A stretch of DNA of 64,000 bases from Burkholderia sp. Bp8992 (GCF_003853705.1 NZ_QTQI01000014.1:1-64000); one strand, 5' to 3'. Counted from the stretch's first letter, positions 16,741-26,177 are shown. The notes: a model not told the origin generated them from the letters alone. Numbers and translations: made by a program.

Positions 16741-18441
16741 TTACGGCACCATTCCCGGCAGCACATACGCCTGCACGAGCGTGATCAACCCGACGATCAC
16801 CGCGAACAGCAGGCTGTGGCGCACCGTGAAGCGGAACAGCTCGGACTCCTTGCCGACGAGGCCCGTCGCCGCGCATGCGACCGCGATCGACTGCGGCGAG
16901 ATCATCTTCGCGGTCACGCCGCCCGTCGTGTTCGCGGCGACCGCGAGCGTTTCGGGCAGGCCGAGCTGATGGGCGGTGGCCTGCTGCAGCGAGCAGAACA
17001 GCGCGTTCGACGACGTATCCGAGCCCGTCAGGAACACGCCGAGCCAGCCGAGGAACGGCGAGAAGAACGGGAAGGCGGCGCCCGTCGCGGCCAGCATCAG
17101 CGCGAGTGTCGACGACATCCCCGAGTAGTTCGCGACGAACGCGAACGCGAGCACGAGGCCGATCGACAGGATCGGGCGCGTCAGTTCCTTCAGTGTTTCG
17201 CCGAACGTGCCGAGGGCGTCGCGCGGCTTCATCCGCAACAGCGCCATCGAGATCAGCGCGGTCACGAGGATCGCGCTGCCGACCGCCGAGAGCAGATCGA
17301 TCTTCAGCACCGCTTCGAGCGCCTTCGGCGTCGCGGCGATCGGCGCGGTCTTCACGACGAGCTGGTCGAGCCCGGCCACATGGAACTTCAGCACAGTCGA
17401 CGCGAGCGCGCCGTGCGCGGCGAACAGCGCCTTGAACGGCGCGATGCTCCAGACGGTGACCACGGCCGTCAGGATCAGGAACGGCGACCACGCGCGCACC
17501 GTCTGCGCGAGCGTGTACGGCGACGCCTGCCGGCTCGCGCCGAAGCCGCTGCCGCCCGCACCGGACCAGGCCAGCGCCGCACCGCCGCCGGACGCGACGA
17601 GGCCGCCGGCCGGCTGTTTCGCGGTGCGCGGCTGCCACACCTTCAGGAACGCCGCGAGCGCGACGAGGCTGACGAGCGACGACGTGATGTCCGGCAGCTC
17701 GGGCCCGATGTGGTTCGACGTGAAGTACTGCGTGAGCGCGAAGCTGCCGCCCGCGACGAGCGCGGCCGGCCAGGTCTGCCGCACGCCGCGCAGCCCGTCC
17801 ATCATGAACACGAGCCAGAACGGCACCGCGAGCGACAGCAGCGGCAACTGGCGGCCGGCCATCGCGCCGATGTGGAACGCGTCGATGCCCGTCACCTGGC
17901 CGGCGACGATGATCGGAATGCCCATCGCGCCGAACGCGACCGGCGCGGTGTTTGCAATCAGACACAGTCCGGCCGCATGCAGCGGCTTGAAGCCGAGGCC
18001 GACGAGCAGCGCGGCCGTGATCGCGACGGGCGCGCCGAAGCCGGCGGCGCCTTCGAGGAACGCGCCGAACGAGAAACCGATCAGCAGCATCTGCAGGCGC
18101 TGGTCGTCGGTGATCGACAGCACGGACGCGCGGATGATCTCGAACTGGCCGGTCTTCACGACGATCTTGTACAGGAACACGGCCGCGACGATGATCCACG
18201 CGATCGGCCACAGGCCGTAGGCGAAGCCGAAGCCGGCTGCGGCAAGCGCCTGCGGCACGGGCATTCCGTACGCGAGGATCGCGACGCCGAGCGCCAGCAG
18301 CAGCGTGATCGCGGCCGCGACATGGCCTTTCATCCGCAGCGCGGCGAGCGCGATGAAAAAGAAGATGATCGGAATCGCGGCGACGAATGCCGACAGCCCG
18401 AGGCTGCCGAGCGGTGTGTAGATCTGATGCCAAACCTGCAT
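16741..18441 (-). CDS. lldP: L-lactate permease
   Basis: The 566-residue membrane protein has about a dozen hydrophobic segments and the LctP family motifs [16 protein letters not shown] and NTAPVAFG. It imports L-lactate (and probably D-lactate or glycolate) with protons. The start at 18441 ([12 protein letters not shown]) has GGAGGAGA eight bases upstream and aligns with LldP N termini; an in-frame ATG five codons earlier overlaps that ribosome-binding site. It is the last gene of the lut operon, 50 bases after lutB. Confidence 0.93.
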   Translation of the reverse strand: MQVWHQIYTPLGSLGLSAFVAAIPIIFFFIALAALRMKGHVAAAITLLLALGVAILAYGMPVPQALAAAGFGFAYGLWPIAWIIVAAVFLYKIVVKTGQFEIIRASVLSITDDQRLQMLLIGFSFGAFLEGAAGFGAPVAITAALLVGLGFKPLHAAGLCLIANTAPVAFGAMGIPIIVAGQVTGIDAFHIGAMAGRQLPLLSLAVPFWLVFMMDGLRGVRQTWPAALVAGGSFALTQYFTSNHIGPELPDITSSLVSLVALAAFLKVWQPRTAKQPAGGLVASGGGAALAWSGAGGSGFGASRQASPYTLAQTVRAWSPFLILTAVVTVWSIAPFKALFAAHGALASTVLKFHVAGLDQLVVKTAPIAATPKALEAVLKIDLLSAVGSAILVTALISMALLRMKPRDALGTFGETLKELTRPILSIGLVLAFAFVANYSGMSSTLALMLAATGAAFPFFSPFLGWLGVFLTGSDTSSNALFCSLQQATAHQLGLPETLAVAANTTGGVTAKMISPQSIAVACAATGLVGKESELFRFTVRHSLLFAVIVGLITLVQAYVLPGMVP

Positions 18442-18491
18442 GGGTGTCTCCTCCATGGATTGTTAGGGGTACGGCTTTGAAAGCGGCTGCG

Positions 18492-19937
18492 CTATTCGGG
18501 CTGGCCGCGTGCGCGCAGCAGGTCGGACAGGCTGCGCGGCGCCGGTTCGAGCGGCGTGCGGTGCTGTGTCCAGCCCATCTGTCTCGCGGGCGTCAGCGCA
18601 TGCAGGCGCGTCGCGGTCCAGCGGAACGCACGGTACGCGCGCGGGTGCGCGAACGCGCCCGACCAGAAGCGCCACACGAGGTCTTCCGCGCGGTTGTAGT
18701 TCGCGCCCTGGCCGCGCAGCGGGTGCGCGACGGGTTCGTCGGGCTTGCGGTTCGCCTCGGTGCGCAGCCGCACGAGCAGTTGCGGGATCGGGATCCGCAC
18801 CGGGCAGACCTCGCCGCATGCGCCGCACAGCGTCGATGCGGTCGGCAGGTCGGCCGTCGCGTCGAGGCCGAGCAGGTGCGGCGAGATGATCTTGCCGATC
18901 GGGCCCGGGTAGGTCGTGCCGTACGCGTGGCCGCCGATGCGCGTGTAGACGGGGCAGTGGTTCATGCACGCGCCGCAGCGGATGCACTGCAGCGTCGCGC
19001 GCAGCTGTTCGTCCGCGTACGCCTGCGTGCGGCCGTTGTCGAGCAGCACGAGATGCAGCTCGCGCGGGCCGTCGCGTTCGCCGTCGCGGCGCGGGCCCGA
19101 GATCAGGTTGAAGTAGGTCGTGATCGCCTGGCCGGTGGCCGAGCGCGTGAGCAGGCTCGACAGCGGCACGATGTGCTCGAGCTTCTCGACGACCTTCTCG
19201 ATCCCCATGATCGCGATGTGCGTATCGGGCACCGTCGTCGACAGGCGGCCGTTGCCTTCGTTCTCGACGAGCCACAGCGTGCCCGTGTCGGCCGCCGCGA
19301 AATTGACGCCGGACAGGCCGATGTCCGCTTCGGCGAACGCGCGGCGCAGCGCGTGCCGGCCGGTCTGGATCAGTTCGTCGACATCTTCCGTATAGCGCGT
19401 GCCGGGGATGTGTGCCTCGAACAACTCGGCAATGTCGCCGCGCGTCTTGTGGATCGCCGGCATCACGATATGCGACGGCTTCTCGCCCGCGAGCTGCACG
19501 ATGAACTCGCCCATGTCGGATTCGATGCAGTCGACGCCGTGCTCCGCGAGGTAATGATTCAGCTCGATTTCCTCGCTCGCCATCGACTTGCCCTTGATCA
19601 CGCGGCGCGCCTTCTTCGCCTGCGCGATGCCGAGCACGATCGCGTTCGCGTCGGCGGCCGTCTCGGCCCAGTGCACGTGCACGCCGGCTTCGGTGAGCTT
19701 CGTCTCCAGCCGTTCGAGCAGCGCGGGCAGTTGCGCGAGCGCATGTTGGCGGACGGCTTCGCCGAGATCGCGCAGCTGCTGCAGTTCGGTGTCGTCGGGA
19801 AACTGCGTCGCGCGCTTGCCCTGCAGGAAGTCCATCGCGCCGCGGAAGCTCTGGCGCAACGCGGGATCGTCGAGTGCGGCGCGTGCGCGGGCCTTGAAGT
19901 CGCCGGGGGCGACGAATTGCAGTGTCTGTTCGCTCAT
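18492..19937 (-). CDS. lutB: L-lactate utilisation iron-sulfur protein LutB
   Basis: The 481-residue protein has an LUD domain (about residues 65-300) followed by two ferredoxin-type cluster sites: CIRCGACMNHCP (Cys 318, 321, 324, 328) and CGACGEVCP (Cys 371, 374, 378). Together with LutA and LutC it forms the NAD-independent system that oxidises L-lactate to pyruvate. The start overlaps the lutC stop by four bases. Length and motifs match LutB/YkgF. Regulation is probably through the GntR protein encoded at 21587-22303. Confidence 0.93.
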   Translation of the reverse strand: MSEQTLQFVAPGDFKARARAALDDPALRQSFRGAMDFLQGKRATQFPDDTELQQLRDLGEAVRQHALAQLPALLERLETKLTEAGVHVHWAETAADANAIVLGIAQAKKARRVIKGKSMASEEIELNHYLAEHGVDCIESDMGEFIVQLAGEKPSHIVMPAIHKTRGDIAELFEAHIPGTRYTEDVDELIQTGRHALRRAFAEADIGLSGVNFAAADTGTLWLVENEGNGRLSTTVPDTHIAIMGIEKVVEKLEHIVPLSSLLTRSATGQAITTYFNLISGPRRDGERDGPRELHLVLLDNGRTQAYADEQLRATLQCIRCGACMNHCPVYTRIGGHAYGTTYPGPIGKIISPHLLGLDATADLPTASTLCGACGEVCPVRIPIPQLLVRLRTEANRKPDEPVAHPLRGQGANYNRAEDLVWRFWSGAFAHPRAYRAFRWTATRLHALTPARQMGWTQHRTPLEPAPRSLSDLLRARGQPE

Positions 19938-20662
19938 CGCGGCTGCTCCTCGCTGGCGGGTGCGGCCGACGGGGCGGCCGCCGAATCGGTGACGATCACG
20001 ACCCACAGGCGGCGCGGGCCGTGTGCGCCATAGGCGAGCGTCTGCTGGATGTCGGAGGTCTTCGACGGCCCCGACACCAGCACGAGGTTGGTCGGCATGC
20101 CGGCGTGCCAGCGCTCCGCGTGCACGGCCGCGTGCAGGTCCGCATGCAGCGTGTTCGCGTGGACGAGCGCGATGTGCAGCGGCGGCACCAGCGACACCGT
20201 GCGCGGCGTGCCGGCATCGGGTGCGAGGACGACGGTGCCGGTCGCCGCGATGCCCGAGCGCGCGACGGTGAAGCCCGCGTCGATCGTGTCGAACAGTTCG
20301 GCCTTCCATGCGTCGATCGGCCGGTCGAACGGCACGAGCGCGACCGTATCGGGCAGTGCGCGGGCGAGCGCCGCGGCTTCCGCGCGGGCCGGGTCGAGCA
20401 GCAAGCGGCGCACGCGGGCGTCGGCAAGGCGCGCGGCAAGCTGCGCGGGCCATGCGTCGGCGCTTGCGCACCACACGTCCGCGTGCGACGCGGTCAGTGC
20501 GGCCTGCATGGCCTGCGCGAGCGCCTGCGGGTCGCGTTCGGCCGACGCGCGGTGCATGGCGTAATGCGTGTCGATGCGCGCGTCGAGCGCGGGGGCGGCC
20601 GTCGCGGCGACGCCCGGGGCGGCCGTGCGCAGACGCGCGAGGATGGCGGCGCGCGCGCTCAT
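19934..20662 (-). CDS. lutC: L-lactate utilisation protein LutC
   Basis: The 242-residue protein is a stand-alone LUD-domain protein: the stretches ARSGIAATGTVVL and LVSGPSKTSDIQQ match LutC/YkgG. It is the third part of the lactate-oxidising complex. The ATG at 20662 overlaps the lutA stop by four bases, and the stop overlaps the lutB start by four, so the three genes are translationally coupled. The C-terminal tail is alanine-rich and low in complexity. Confidence 0.91.
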   Translation of the reverse strand: MSARAAILARLRTAAPGVAATAAPALDARIDTHYAMHRASAERDPQALAQAMQAALTASHADVWCASADAWPAQLAARLADARVRRLLLDPARAEAAALARALPDTVALVPFDRPIDAWKAELFDTIDAGFTVARSGIAATGTVVLAPDAGTPRTVSLVPPLHIALVHANTLHADLHAAVHAERWHAGMPTNLVLVSGPSKTSDIQQTLAYGAHGPRRLWVVIVTDSAAAPSAAPASEEQPR

Positions 20663-21459
20663 TGCTTGTCTCCGCGCAACGATGCGGCGCCGGCCGTGCG
20701 GCGCCACAGGAAGCTCGCGAGATGCTCGACCGGCAGCGGCGCGCCGGCCTTGGCCGCCGCGTGGCCGATGTTCAGCAGGCAGCCGCAGTCTGCGGACACG
20801 AGCCGGTCGCAGCCGGTCGCGCAGGCCGATGCGACCTTGTCGCGCACCATCGCGCCGGAGATGTCCGGATGTTTCAGCGAGAACGTGCCGCCGAAGCCGC
20901 AGCATTCGGATTCGCGTGCGTGTTCGATGCGCGTGACGCCCGGCAGTGCGTCGACGAGCGCGACACCGTGCACGCGCGTGCCCATCTCGCGGCGTGCCGC
21001 GCACGACGTGTGCAGTACGACGCGCTCGTCGGGCCCGGCGGTGGCCGTGGCCGCGTCGAGTTGCACGTCGAGCACATGAACGAGGAATTCCGCGAGTTCG
21101 TAGGTCCGGTCGGCAATCGCACGCGCCTTCGGACCGTTGACGGGATCATCGGCGAACAGCGCCGGCCAATGGTGCCGGATCATGCCCGCGCACGAGCCGG
21201 ACGGCACGATCACGGGCCACGGCTCGGCGAACAGGTCGAGCTGCGCGGCCGCGACGCGGCGCGCTTCGTCGGGATTGCCGCTGCTGTAGGCCGGCTGCCC
21301 GCAGCAGCTCTGGCCGCGCGGATAGTGGACGGTCAACCCTTCGCGTTCCAGCAGGCGGACCGCGTCGAGCCCCGCTTCGGGGACGAACAGGTCGACCAGG
21401 CAGGTCGCGAACAGATAGACGTGCGCGGGGACGGCGGCGGGGTACTGCCTTTCGTTCAT
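20659..21459 (-). CDS. lutA: L-lactate utilisation Fe-S oxidoreductase LutA
   Basis: The 266-residue protein carries two CCG domains: SCCGQPAYSSGN near residue 52 and ECCGFGGTFSLKHP near residue 190, typical of heterodisulfide-reductase-like subunits such as LutA/YkgE. It probably passes electrons from lactate oxidation. It is the first gene of the operon lutA-lutC-lutB-lldP and lies back to back with the GntR regulator gene, with an operator-like palindrome between them. The start is an ATG at 21459. Confidence 0.92.
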   Translation of the reverse strand: MNERQYPAAVPAHVYLFATCLVDLFVPEAGLDAVRLLEREGLTVHYPRGQSCCGQPAYSSGNPDEARRVAAAQLDLFAEPWPVIVPSGSCAGMIRHHWPALFADDPVNGPKARAIADRTYELAEFLVHVLDVQLDAATATAGPDERVVLHTSCAARREMGTRVHGVALVDALPGVTRIEHARESECCGFGGTFSLKHPDISGAMVRDKVASACATGCDRLVSADCGCLLNIGHAAAKAGAPLPVEHLASFLWRRTAGAASLRGDKQ

Positions 21460-21537
21460 GTCTCGCTCCAGGGGCGACGGCCCGCATGCGGGTCGACGAT
21501 TTCGCTGCATAATTCCCGCGACGGCGCCGCAGCTCAA

Positions 21538-21552
21538 ATTGGTTGGGCCAAT
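21538..21552. promoter_or_regulatory. Operator-like inverted repeat between lutA and the GntR regulator gene
   Basis: The palindrome ATTGG-TTGGG-CCAAT lies in the 127-base divergent region. FadR-family GntR regulators such as LldR bind short inverted repeats of this kind. Its position suggests control of both the lut operon and the regulator gene, with lactate as the probable effector. Binding is inferred. Confidence 0.6.
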
Positions 21553-21586
21553 CGGTGCAACAGGCATTCCGCAGGGAGACGCGACG

Positions 21587-22303
21587 ATGGCAGCGATGAC
21601 GGCACGGGGCCGGACCGAAGTGGTGATGCGCAAGATCGAGACGGCGCTGCTCGACGGCACCTGGCCGGCCGGCGCGCGGCTGCCGGCCGAGCGCGTGCTC
21701 GCGCAGCAGTACGGTGTCGCGCGCAATACCGTGCGCGAGGCGACCCAGCGGCTCGTCGCGCGCGGGCTGCTGCAGAGCCGGCGCGGCGCGGGCGTTTACG
21801 TGACGGACCAGTTGCGCGCGGGCATTGCGTCGCCGTGGGGGCAACTGGTCGCCGATCATCCGGCGCTGCGCGACGACATCCTCGAATTCCGCCGCGTGCT
21901 CGAAGGCGCGACCGCGTATTTCGCCGCGATGCGGGCCGATGCAAACGACCGGCGCCGGATCCGCGCGCTGCTGCGCGAACTCGAAGCCGCGCACGCGAAC
22001 GACGACGCGGCCGTCGAAGCCGCGACCGACGCGAAGCTGCACGAGGCGATCGCGCTCGCGTCCCACAACACGATGTTCCTGCACCTGCATACGAGCGTGA
22101 TCGGGATGCTGCGCGAGCACATCTCGATCAACGTGGCCGGGATGACGACAGTAGACGAGCAGGCGTCCGAGCTGCTGTTGCTGCAGCATCGCGTCGTGTG
22201 CGACGCGATCTGCGCGCAGCGGCCAGAAGAGGCGCGCACCGCGATGCAGACGCATATCGACTACGTGCGCAGTCATTTCGAGCGCAATGACGGTGCGCCG
22301 TGA
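21587..22303 (+). CDS. FadR-family GntR transcriptional regulator (LldR-like)
   Basis: The 238-residue product has an N-terminal winged helix (about residues 8-75, with LPAERVLAQQYGVARNTVREAT) and a C-terminal FCD effector domain (about 90-225) with the metal-binding histidines expected in LHEAIA and HTSVIG and in the last helix. The ATG at 21587 has GGGAGA upstream; an in-frame start at 21458 would overlap lutA and the operator and is unlikely. By position it should repress lutACB-lldP in the absence of lactate, like LldR or LutR. The effector is inferred. Confidence 0.87.
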   Translation: MAAMTARGRTEVVMRKIETALLDGTWPAGARLPAERVLAQQYGVARNTVREATQRLVARGLLQSRRGAGVYVTDQLRAGIASPWGQLVADHPALRDDILEFRRVLEGATAYFAAMRADANDRRRIRALLRELEAAHANDDAAVEAATDAKLHEAIALASHNTMFLHLHTSVIGMLREHISINVAGMTTVDEQASELLLLQHRVVCDAICAQRPEEARTAMQTHIDYVRSHFERNDGAP

Positions 22304-22517
22304 GATTGGTCGGACCGCTTCCATTCGACGCCCGTCCGACGGGCGAATCGGGCGCGCCCGGGCATCGCGTGCCGGCAGCGGGCCGCGCGCGGGGCGCCAG
22401 GTGCCGCCTGCGCGATTGACCGGTTCGCCGGCCGCCCACTAGAATCGGCCGGAACCGCGCGCCAGCCGCGCGCCGCGGCGAATGCGGACCGTCGTTCCGC
22501 CAGTCGAGGAAACTCCC

Positions 22518-24140
22518 GTGCTCACGTCTTTCATCCGGCGCGCGCCGGCCGCGCCGTCGTGGCGTGCCGCATGCCGCCCGGTCCGTGCGCTGGCCGTCTG
22601 CGCACTGCTGTCGCTCGTCGCCGCGTGCGCGACGCATCCGCCCGCCACCACGCTCGATCGCCCGGTGTCCCACGCGTTGCCGCCCGATACCGCGACGCCG
22701 CTGCGCGACGCGCTGGCCGCACCCGAAGCCGCGCATCCGGGCCAGTCGGGTTTCCGGCTGCTGCCGGAAGGCGCCGAAGCGCTGCAGATGCGCATCGCGC
22801 TCGCCCGCGCTGCGACGAAGACGCTCGACATGCAGTACTACATCGCGACCGAGGACACGACGGGCAAGCTGCTGCTCGCCGCGGCGCTCTACGCGGCCGA
22901 CCGCGGCGTGCGCGTGCGGATGCTGGTCGACGACCTGAACTTCCGCGACATCGACCGCGTGATGGCCGCGCTGAACACGCACCCGAACATCGAGATCCGC
23001 GTGTTCAACCCGTTCGGCGCGTCGCAGGGCATGGTCGAGCGCACGACCGACTTCTTCACGCGCATCGACAGCTTCACGCGCCGGATGCACAACAAGGCGA
23101 TGATCGCGGACAACCAGATCGCGATCGTCGGCGGCCGCAATCTCGGCGACGAATACTTCAGCGCGAGCCCGACGCTGCAGTTCCGCGATCTCGACGTGCT
23201 CGCCGCCGGCCCGGTGACGAACGACGTCTCGGCGAGCTTCGACACGTACTGGTCGAGCGCGAGCAGCTATCCGTTGCGTGCGCTGAATCATCAGACGTTC
23301 GATCCGAAGGATCTCGATGCGATGCGCGACGAGCTGCGCGCTCATTGGCGCCAGAACGCCGAGCCGTACAACGCGAAGCCGCTGAATGCGACGCCGCTCG
23401 CGCAGCAGATCGCGCGCGACGCGCTCGAGCTCGTGTGGGCGCCGGCCGAATTCAAGGTCGACGCGCCCGACAAGGTCGCGCGGCCGACCGACGCATACGT
23501 GAGCCCGCCGATGCAGCGGCTCGCCGAGCTGACGCGTGGCGCGCAGCAGGAATTCCTCGCGTTCTCGCCGTACTTCGTGCCGCACGACGCGGGCGTGAAG
23601 ATTCTCGGCGACACGACCGCGCGCGGCGTGCGCGTCGCGATCCTGACGAATTCGCTTGCCGCGACCGACGCGGTCGCCGTGCAGGCTGGCTACGGGCCGT
23701 ACCGCGTGCCGTTGCTGCAGCGCGGCGTCGAGCTGTACGAGTTCAAGGCGCAGCCGGGCAGCCCGCGCCCGCGCCTGTTCGGGTCGCGCTCGCGTGCGAG
23801 CCTGCACGCGAAGGCGTACGTGATCGACCGGAAGATCCTCGTGATCGGCTCGATGAACCTCGACCCGCGTTCCGTGCACCTGAATACCGAACTGGCACTG
23901 GTGATCCACAGCCCGGCGCTCGCGGAGCAGGCCGCGAAGATCTTCGCGCGCGCGACGCAGCCGGACGAAAGCTATCGCGTGAGCCTCGTCACGCCGGCGG
24001 GCGGCGGGTCGCCCGGACTCGAGTGGACGGGCATCGACGACGGCAAGCCGACGACCTATCACGTCGATCCGCACGCGGGGCTGCTGCGCAACCTGATGAC
24101 GGGCATCTTCATGCTGCTGCCGGTCGACGACCAGCTTTAG
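22518..24140 (+). CDS. Phospholipase D-family lipoprotein (cardiolipin synthase-like)
   Basis: The 540-residue product begins with a long signal region ending in a lipobox (SLVAAC, about residue 37). It has two HKD motifs, MHNKAMIAD and LHAKAYVID, each followed by a glycine-rich strand and N, so both active-site halves are intact. The family includes phospholipases and the ClsC-type cardiolipin synthase. The GTG at 22518 has GAGGAAA upstream. The stop codon TAG is formed at the junction with a structured element; without the insertion the stop would read TAA at the same codon. Confidence 0.85.
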   Translation: MLTSFIRRAPAAPSWRAACRPVRALAVCALLSLVAACATHPPATTLDRPVSHALPPDTATPLRDALAAPEAAHPGQSGFRLLPEGAEALQMRIALARAATKTLDMQYYIATEDTTGKLLLAAALYAADRGVRVRMLVDDLNFRDIDRVMAALNTHPNIEIRVFNPFGASQGMVERTTDFFTRIDSFTRRMHNKAMIADNQIAIVGGRNLGDEYFSASPTLQFRDLDVLAAGPVTNDVSASFDTYWSSASSYPLRALNHQTFDPKDLDAMRDELRAHWRQNAEPYNAKPLNATPLAQQIARDALELVWAPAEFKVDAPDKVARPTDAYVSPPMQRLAELTRGAQQEFLAFSPYFVPHDAGVKILGDTTARGVRVAILTNSLAATDAVAVQAGYGPYRVPLLQRGVELYEFKAQPGSPRPRLFGSRSRASLHAKAYVIDRKILVIGSMNLDPRSVHLNTELALVIHSPALAEQAAKIFARATQPDESYRVSLVTPAGGGSPGLEWTGIDDGKPTTYHVDPHAGLLRNLMTGIFMLLPVDDQL

Positions 24141-24430
24141 GGCCTGTTCACGCTAATAACGGGCTTGCGCTGGCCCCCAGAAGGGCCGAGCGCAAGGAAT
24201 GCGACGCAGCGAATACTCGACGTATTCGCAAGGAGCATGACGCGGCGATCGGCCCTTCTGGGGGCCAGCCCCACGAATGAATTTTCCAAAAAACAGGGGA
24301 ACGTGCCTTGCCGGCCGCACTGCGGCGTCGATCGTCGCTTGTTTGGCGCGGCCAAACGGCGCTCCTCCCTCCTTGCATTGCGACCGGCAAGGCACGTTCG
24401 CAAGCCCGTTATTAGCGTGAACAGGCCCTA
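24138..24430. mobile_element. Structured MITE-like element with 30-bp perfect terminal inverted repeats and TA duplication
   Basis: The element runs from 24140 to 24428 (289 bp) with TA at both edges (24138-24139, 24429-24430). Its ends are perfect inverted repeats: 24140-24169 pairs with 24399-24428, beginning GGGCCTGTTCACGC. Two further perfect stems lie inside: 24170-24189 with 24249-24268 (20 bp) and 24300-24314 with 24384-24398 (15 bp), each with a small hairpin within. No transposase is encoded. Removing the element and one TA rejoins the upstream gene to a TAA stop, which supports insertion at a TA target, as used by several IS families. I infer a non-autonomous element; an RNA role is possible. 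Confidence 0.75.
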
Positions 24431-24577
24431 AGGGGACGGAAGCGCTCCGGCTAAACCCGCGTTAACGCGGCTCGGGGAAGGTGATATGGTTGTGTCCGCA
24501 ACCATCATGGCGGTGTGGCGATGCGCCCCGGCGGCCCGCGCCACGTGTGCTGCGCCCACCCGCAACCGGAGTTCCCC

Positions 24578-25351
24578 ATGCAACGTGTACCGAACCAGCC
24601 GTTCGCGCGTCCTTCCCGCTTCTCCGAAGCCGAATGGCAGGCGCGCGTGCAGCTTGCGGCCGCCTACCGCATCTTCGACACCCTCGGCTGGACCGAGCTG
24701 ATCTACAACCACATTTCGCTGCGCGTGCCGGGCGAGGACGGGCATTTCCTGATCAACCCGTTCGGGCTCCATTACCGCGAGGTGTGCGCGTCGAACCTCG
24801 TGAAGATCGACATCGACGGCAACGTGATCGGGCATTCCGACTGGCCGATCAATCCGGCGGGCTTCACGTTTCACAGCGCGATCCATGCGGCGCTGCCCGA
24901 CGCGCATTGCGTGATGCACGTGCACACGACGCCCACGATGGCCGTGTGCTGTTCGCGCGACGGGCTGTCGTTTTCCAACTTCTATTCGGCGCAGCTGTAC
25001 GGGAAGATCGCGTATCACGACTTCGAGGGCATCACCGTGCATCTCGAGGAGGGCAGGCGCATCGTCGAGAGCGCGGGCGGGCGGCCCGTGCTGCTGCTGC
25101 GCAACCACGGCCCGGTGACGATCGGCGCGACGCTCGCGCAGACGTTCTCGCTGATGTGGCTGCTCAACCGTGCATGCGAGGTGCAGGTCGCGACGCATGC
25201 GATCGGCGGCCCGCTGCCGATCGCGCCGCCGGTGCTCGAGGGATGCGTGCGCGATTCGCTGAATTTCGATCCGAAGCATGGCGCGGGGCAGGACGCGTTC
25301 GACGCGCTGCAGCGTATCGTCGATCGCATCGATCCCGGCTATCGCGCATGA
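24578..25351 (+). CDS. Class II aldolase/adducin family protein
   Basis: The 257-residue protein has the aldolase II fold: NHISLRVPG near residue 48, FHSAIHAALPD and the metal-binding HVHTTP near residue 115, and a further histidine in LLRNHGPVTIG. The family cleaves or epimerises phosphosugars, but members of this kind without a clear pathway are common and the substrate is unknown. The ATG at 24578 has GGAG upstream. It stands alone, with the mobile element on its left. Confidence 0.85.
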   Translation: MQRVPNQPFARPSRFSEAEWQARVQLAAAYRIFDTLGWTELIYNHISLRVPGEDGHFLINPFGLHYREVCASNLVKIDIDGNVIGHSDWPINPAGFTFHSAIHAALPDAHCVMHVHTTPTMAVCCSRDGLSFSNFYSAQLYGKIAYHDFEGITVHLEEGRRIVESAGGRPVLLLRNHGPVTIGATLAQTFSLMWLLNRACEVQVATHAIGGPLPIAPPVLEGCVRDSLNFDPKHGAGQDAFDALQRIVDRIDPGYRA

Positions 25352-25380
25352 CCTGACGTGCCGCGCGTGCCGGCGGCACA

Positions 25381-25453
25381 CGCAAAAAAACGCGGCCGGG
25401 TGGCCGCGTGAATACTCGCAGACTCCTTCGGACGAAGGAAACAAGCAACTGTG
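25381..25453 (-). ncRNA. Candidate small RNA with rho-independent terminator
   Basis: On the minus strand a TACACT hexamer (25465-25460) could be a -10 box, giving a start near 25453. The next 70 bases hold a hairpin (CTTCG/CGAAG around 25421-25440) and then a strong terminator: ACGCGGCC/GGCCGCGT stem (25390-25397 with 25402-25409) followed by seven U residues (25390-25384). No gene lies upstream on this strand, so the terminator needs another explanation. The layout fits an Hfq-type small RNA. The -35 is poor and expression is unproven. Confidence 0.4.
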
Positions 25454-25653
25454 AAACGAAGTGTAGCGAAAGGCCGCGCGCGGATTCAGCCGTCAGGTTG
25501 CAAAAGTCCGTTCCAGGTTGACGCAGACTGACGCGACGCTGCGACGATTCGCTGCATGGCCGTTCGGCGGACTCCCGCAACGGCGGCGATCGACTACCAT
25601 CCTGTCTGGCGCCCCCGTTCCGGGCGGCGTACAACGTCGTACAAGGAGAGTCC

Positions 25654-26088
25654 ATGCTCAAGCTGCGTTTGCTCCAGGTCGCGTTACTCGCGGGCGTGCT
25701 GGCCGCCGGCAGCGCTGCCGCCGAATCGGTGCGCCTGTCTGCCAATCTCCAGCCGTCGAGCGAAGTGCCGCCGACGGCGACCAAGGGTTCGGGTACTGTC
25801 GACGCCACGTACGACACGGCCACCCATACGCTGCAGTGGACGGCAACTTACGAGCACCTCACGGGGCCGGCCACCGCCGCGCACTTCCACGGGCCCGCGC
25901 CGGTCGGCCAGAACGCGGGCGTGCAGGTGCCGATTCCGAAGGACGAGCTGGCGAGCCCGATCAAGGGGGCGAAGGCGCTCACCGACGCGCAGGTCACCGA
26001 CCTGATGGGCGGCAAGTGGTACTTCAACGTCCACACGAAGGAGCACCCGGCCGGCGAGATCCGCGGCCAGGTGATGCCGGCGAACTGA
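25654..26088 (+). CDS. CHRD domain-containing exported protein
   Basis: The 144-residue product has a signal peptide (cleavage after SAAA near residue 22) and one CHRD domain: SSEVPPT, a repeated TLQWTATYEH strand, AAHFHGPA and WYFNVHTKEHPAGEIRGQV. CHRD domains are beta-rich and occur in extracellular and periplasmic proteins; their ligand in bacteria is not known. The start has a very good ribosome-binding site (AAGGAGAG). The gene seems to be monocistronic. Confidence 0.85.
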   Translation: MLKLRLLQVALLAGVLAAGSAAAESVRLSANLQPSSEVPPTATKGSGTVDATYDTATHTLQWTATYEHLTGPATAAHFHGPAPVGQNAGVQVPIPKDELASPIKGAKALTDAQVTDLMGGKWYFNVHTKEHPAGEIRGQVMPAN

Positions 26089-26177
26089 GCGCCGGCGTTT
26101 GATATAGAGGCACCTGTCGAGCGGTGCGGGAACGTTCGCACGTACCATCGTCACACTGCGAATACGGAGTGCGTCCG

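Noticed and set aside
22482-22517. Upstream ATG start for the PLD lipoprotein
   Set aside because: It adds 12 residues before a good signal peptide, and the GTG at 22518 has the better ribosome-binding site.
24137-24431. Two overlapping 88-residue frames within the inverted-repeat element
   Set aside because: They end in the same sequence only because the ends are inverted copies; no ribosome-binding site or family is seen.
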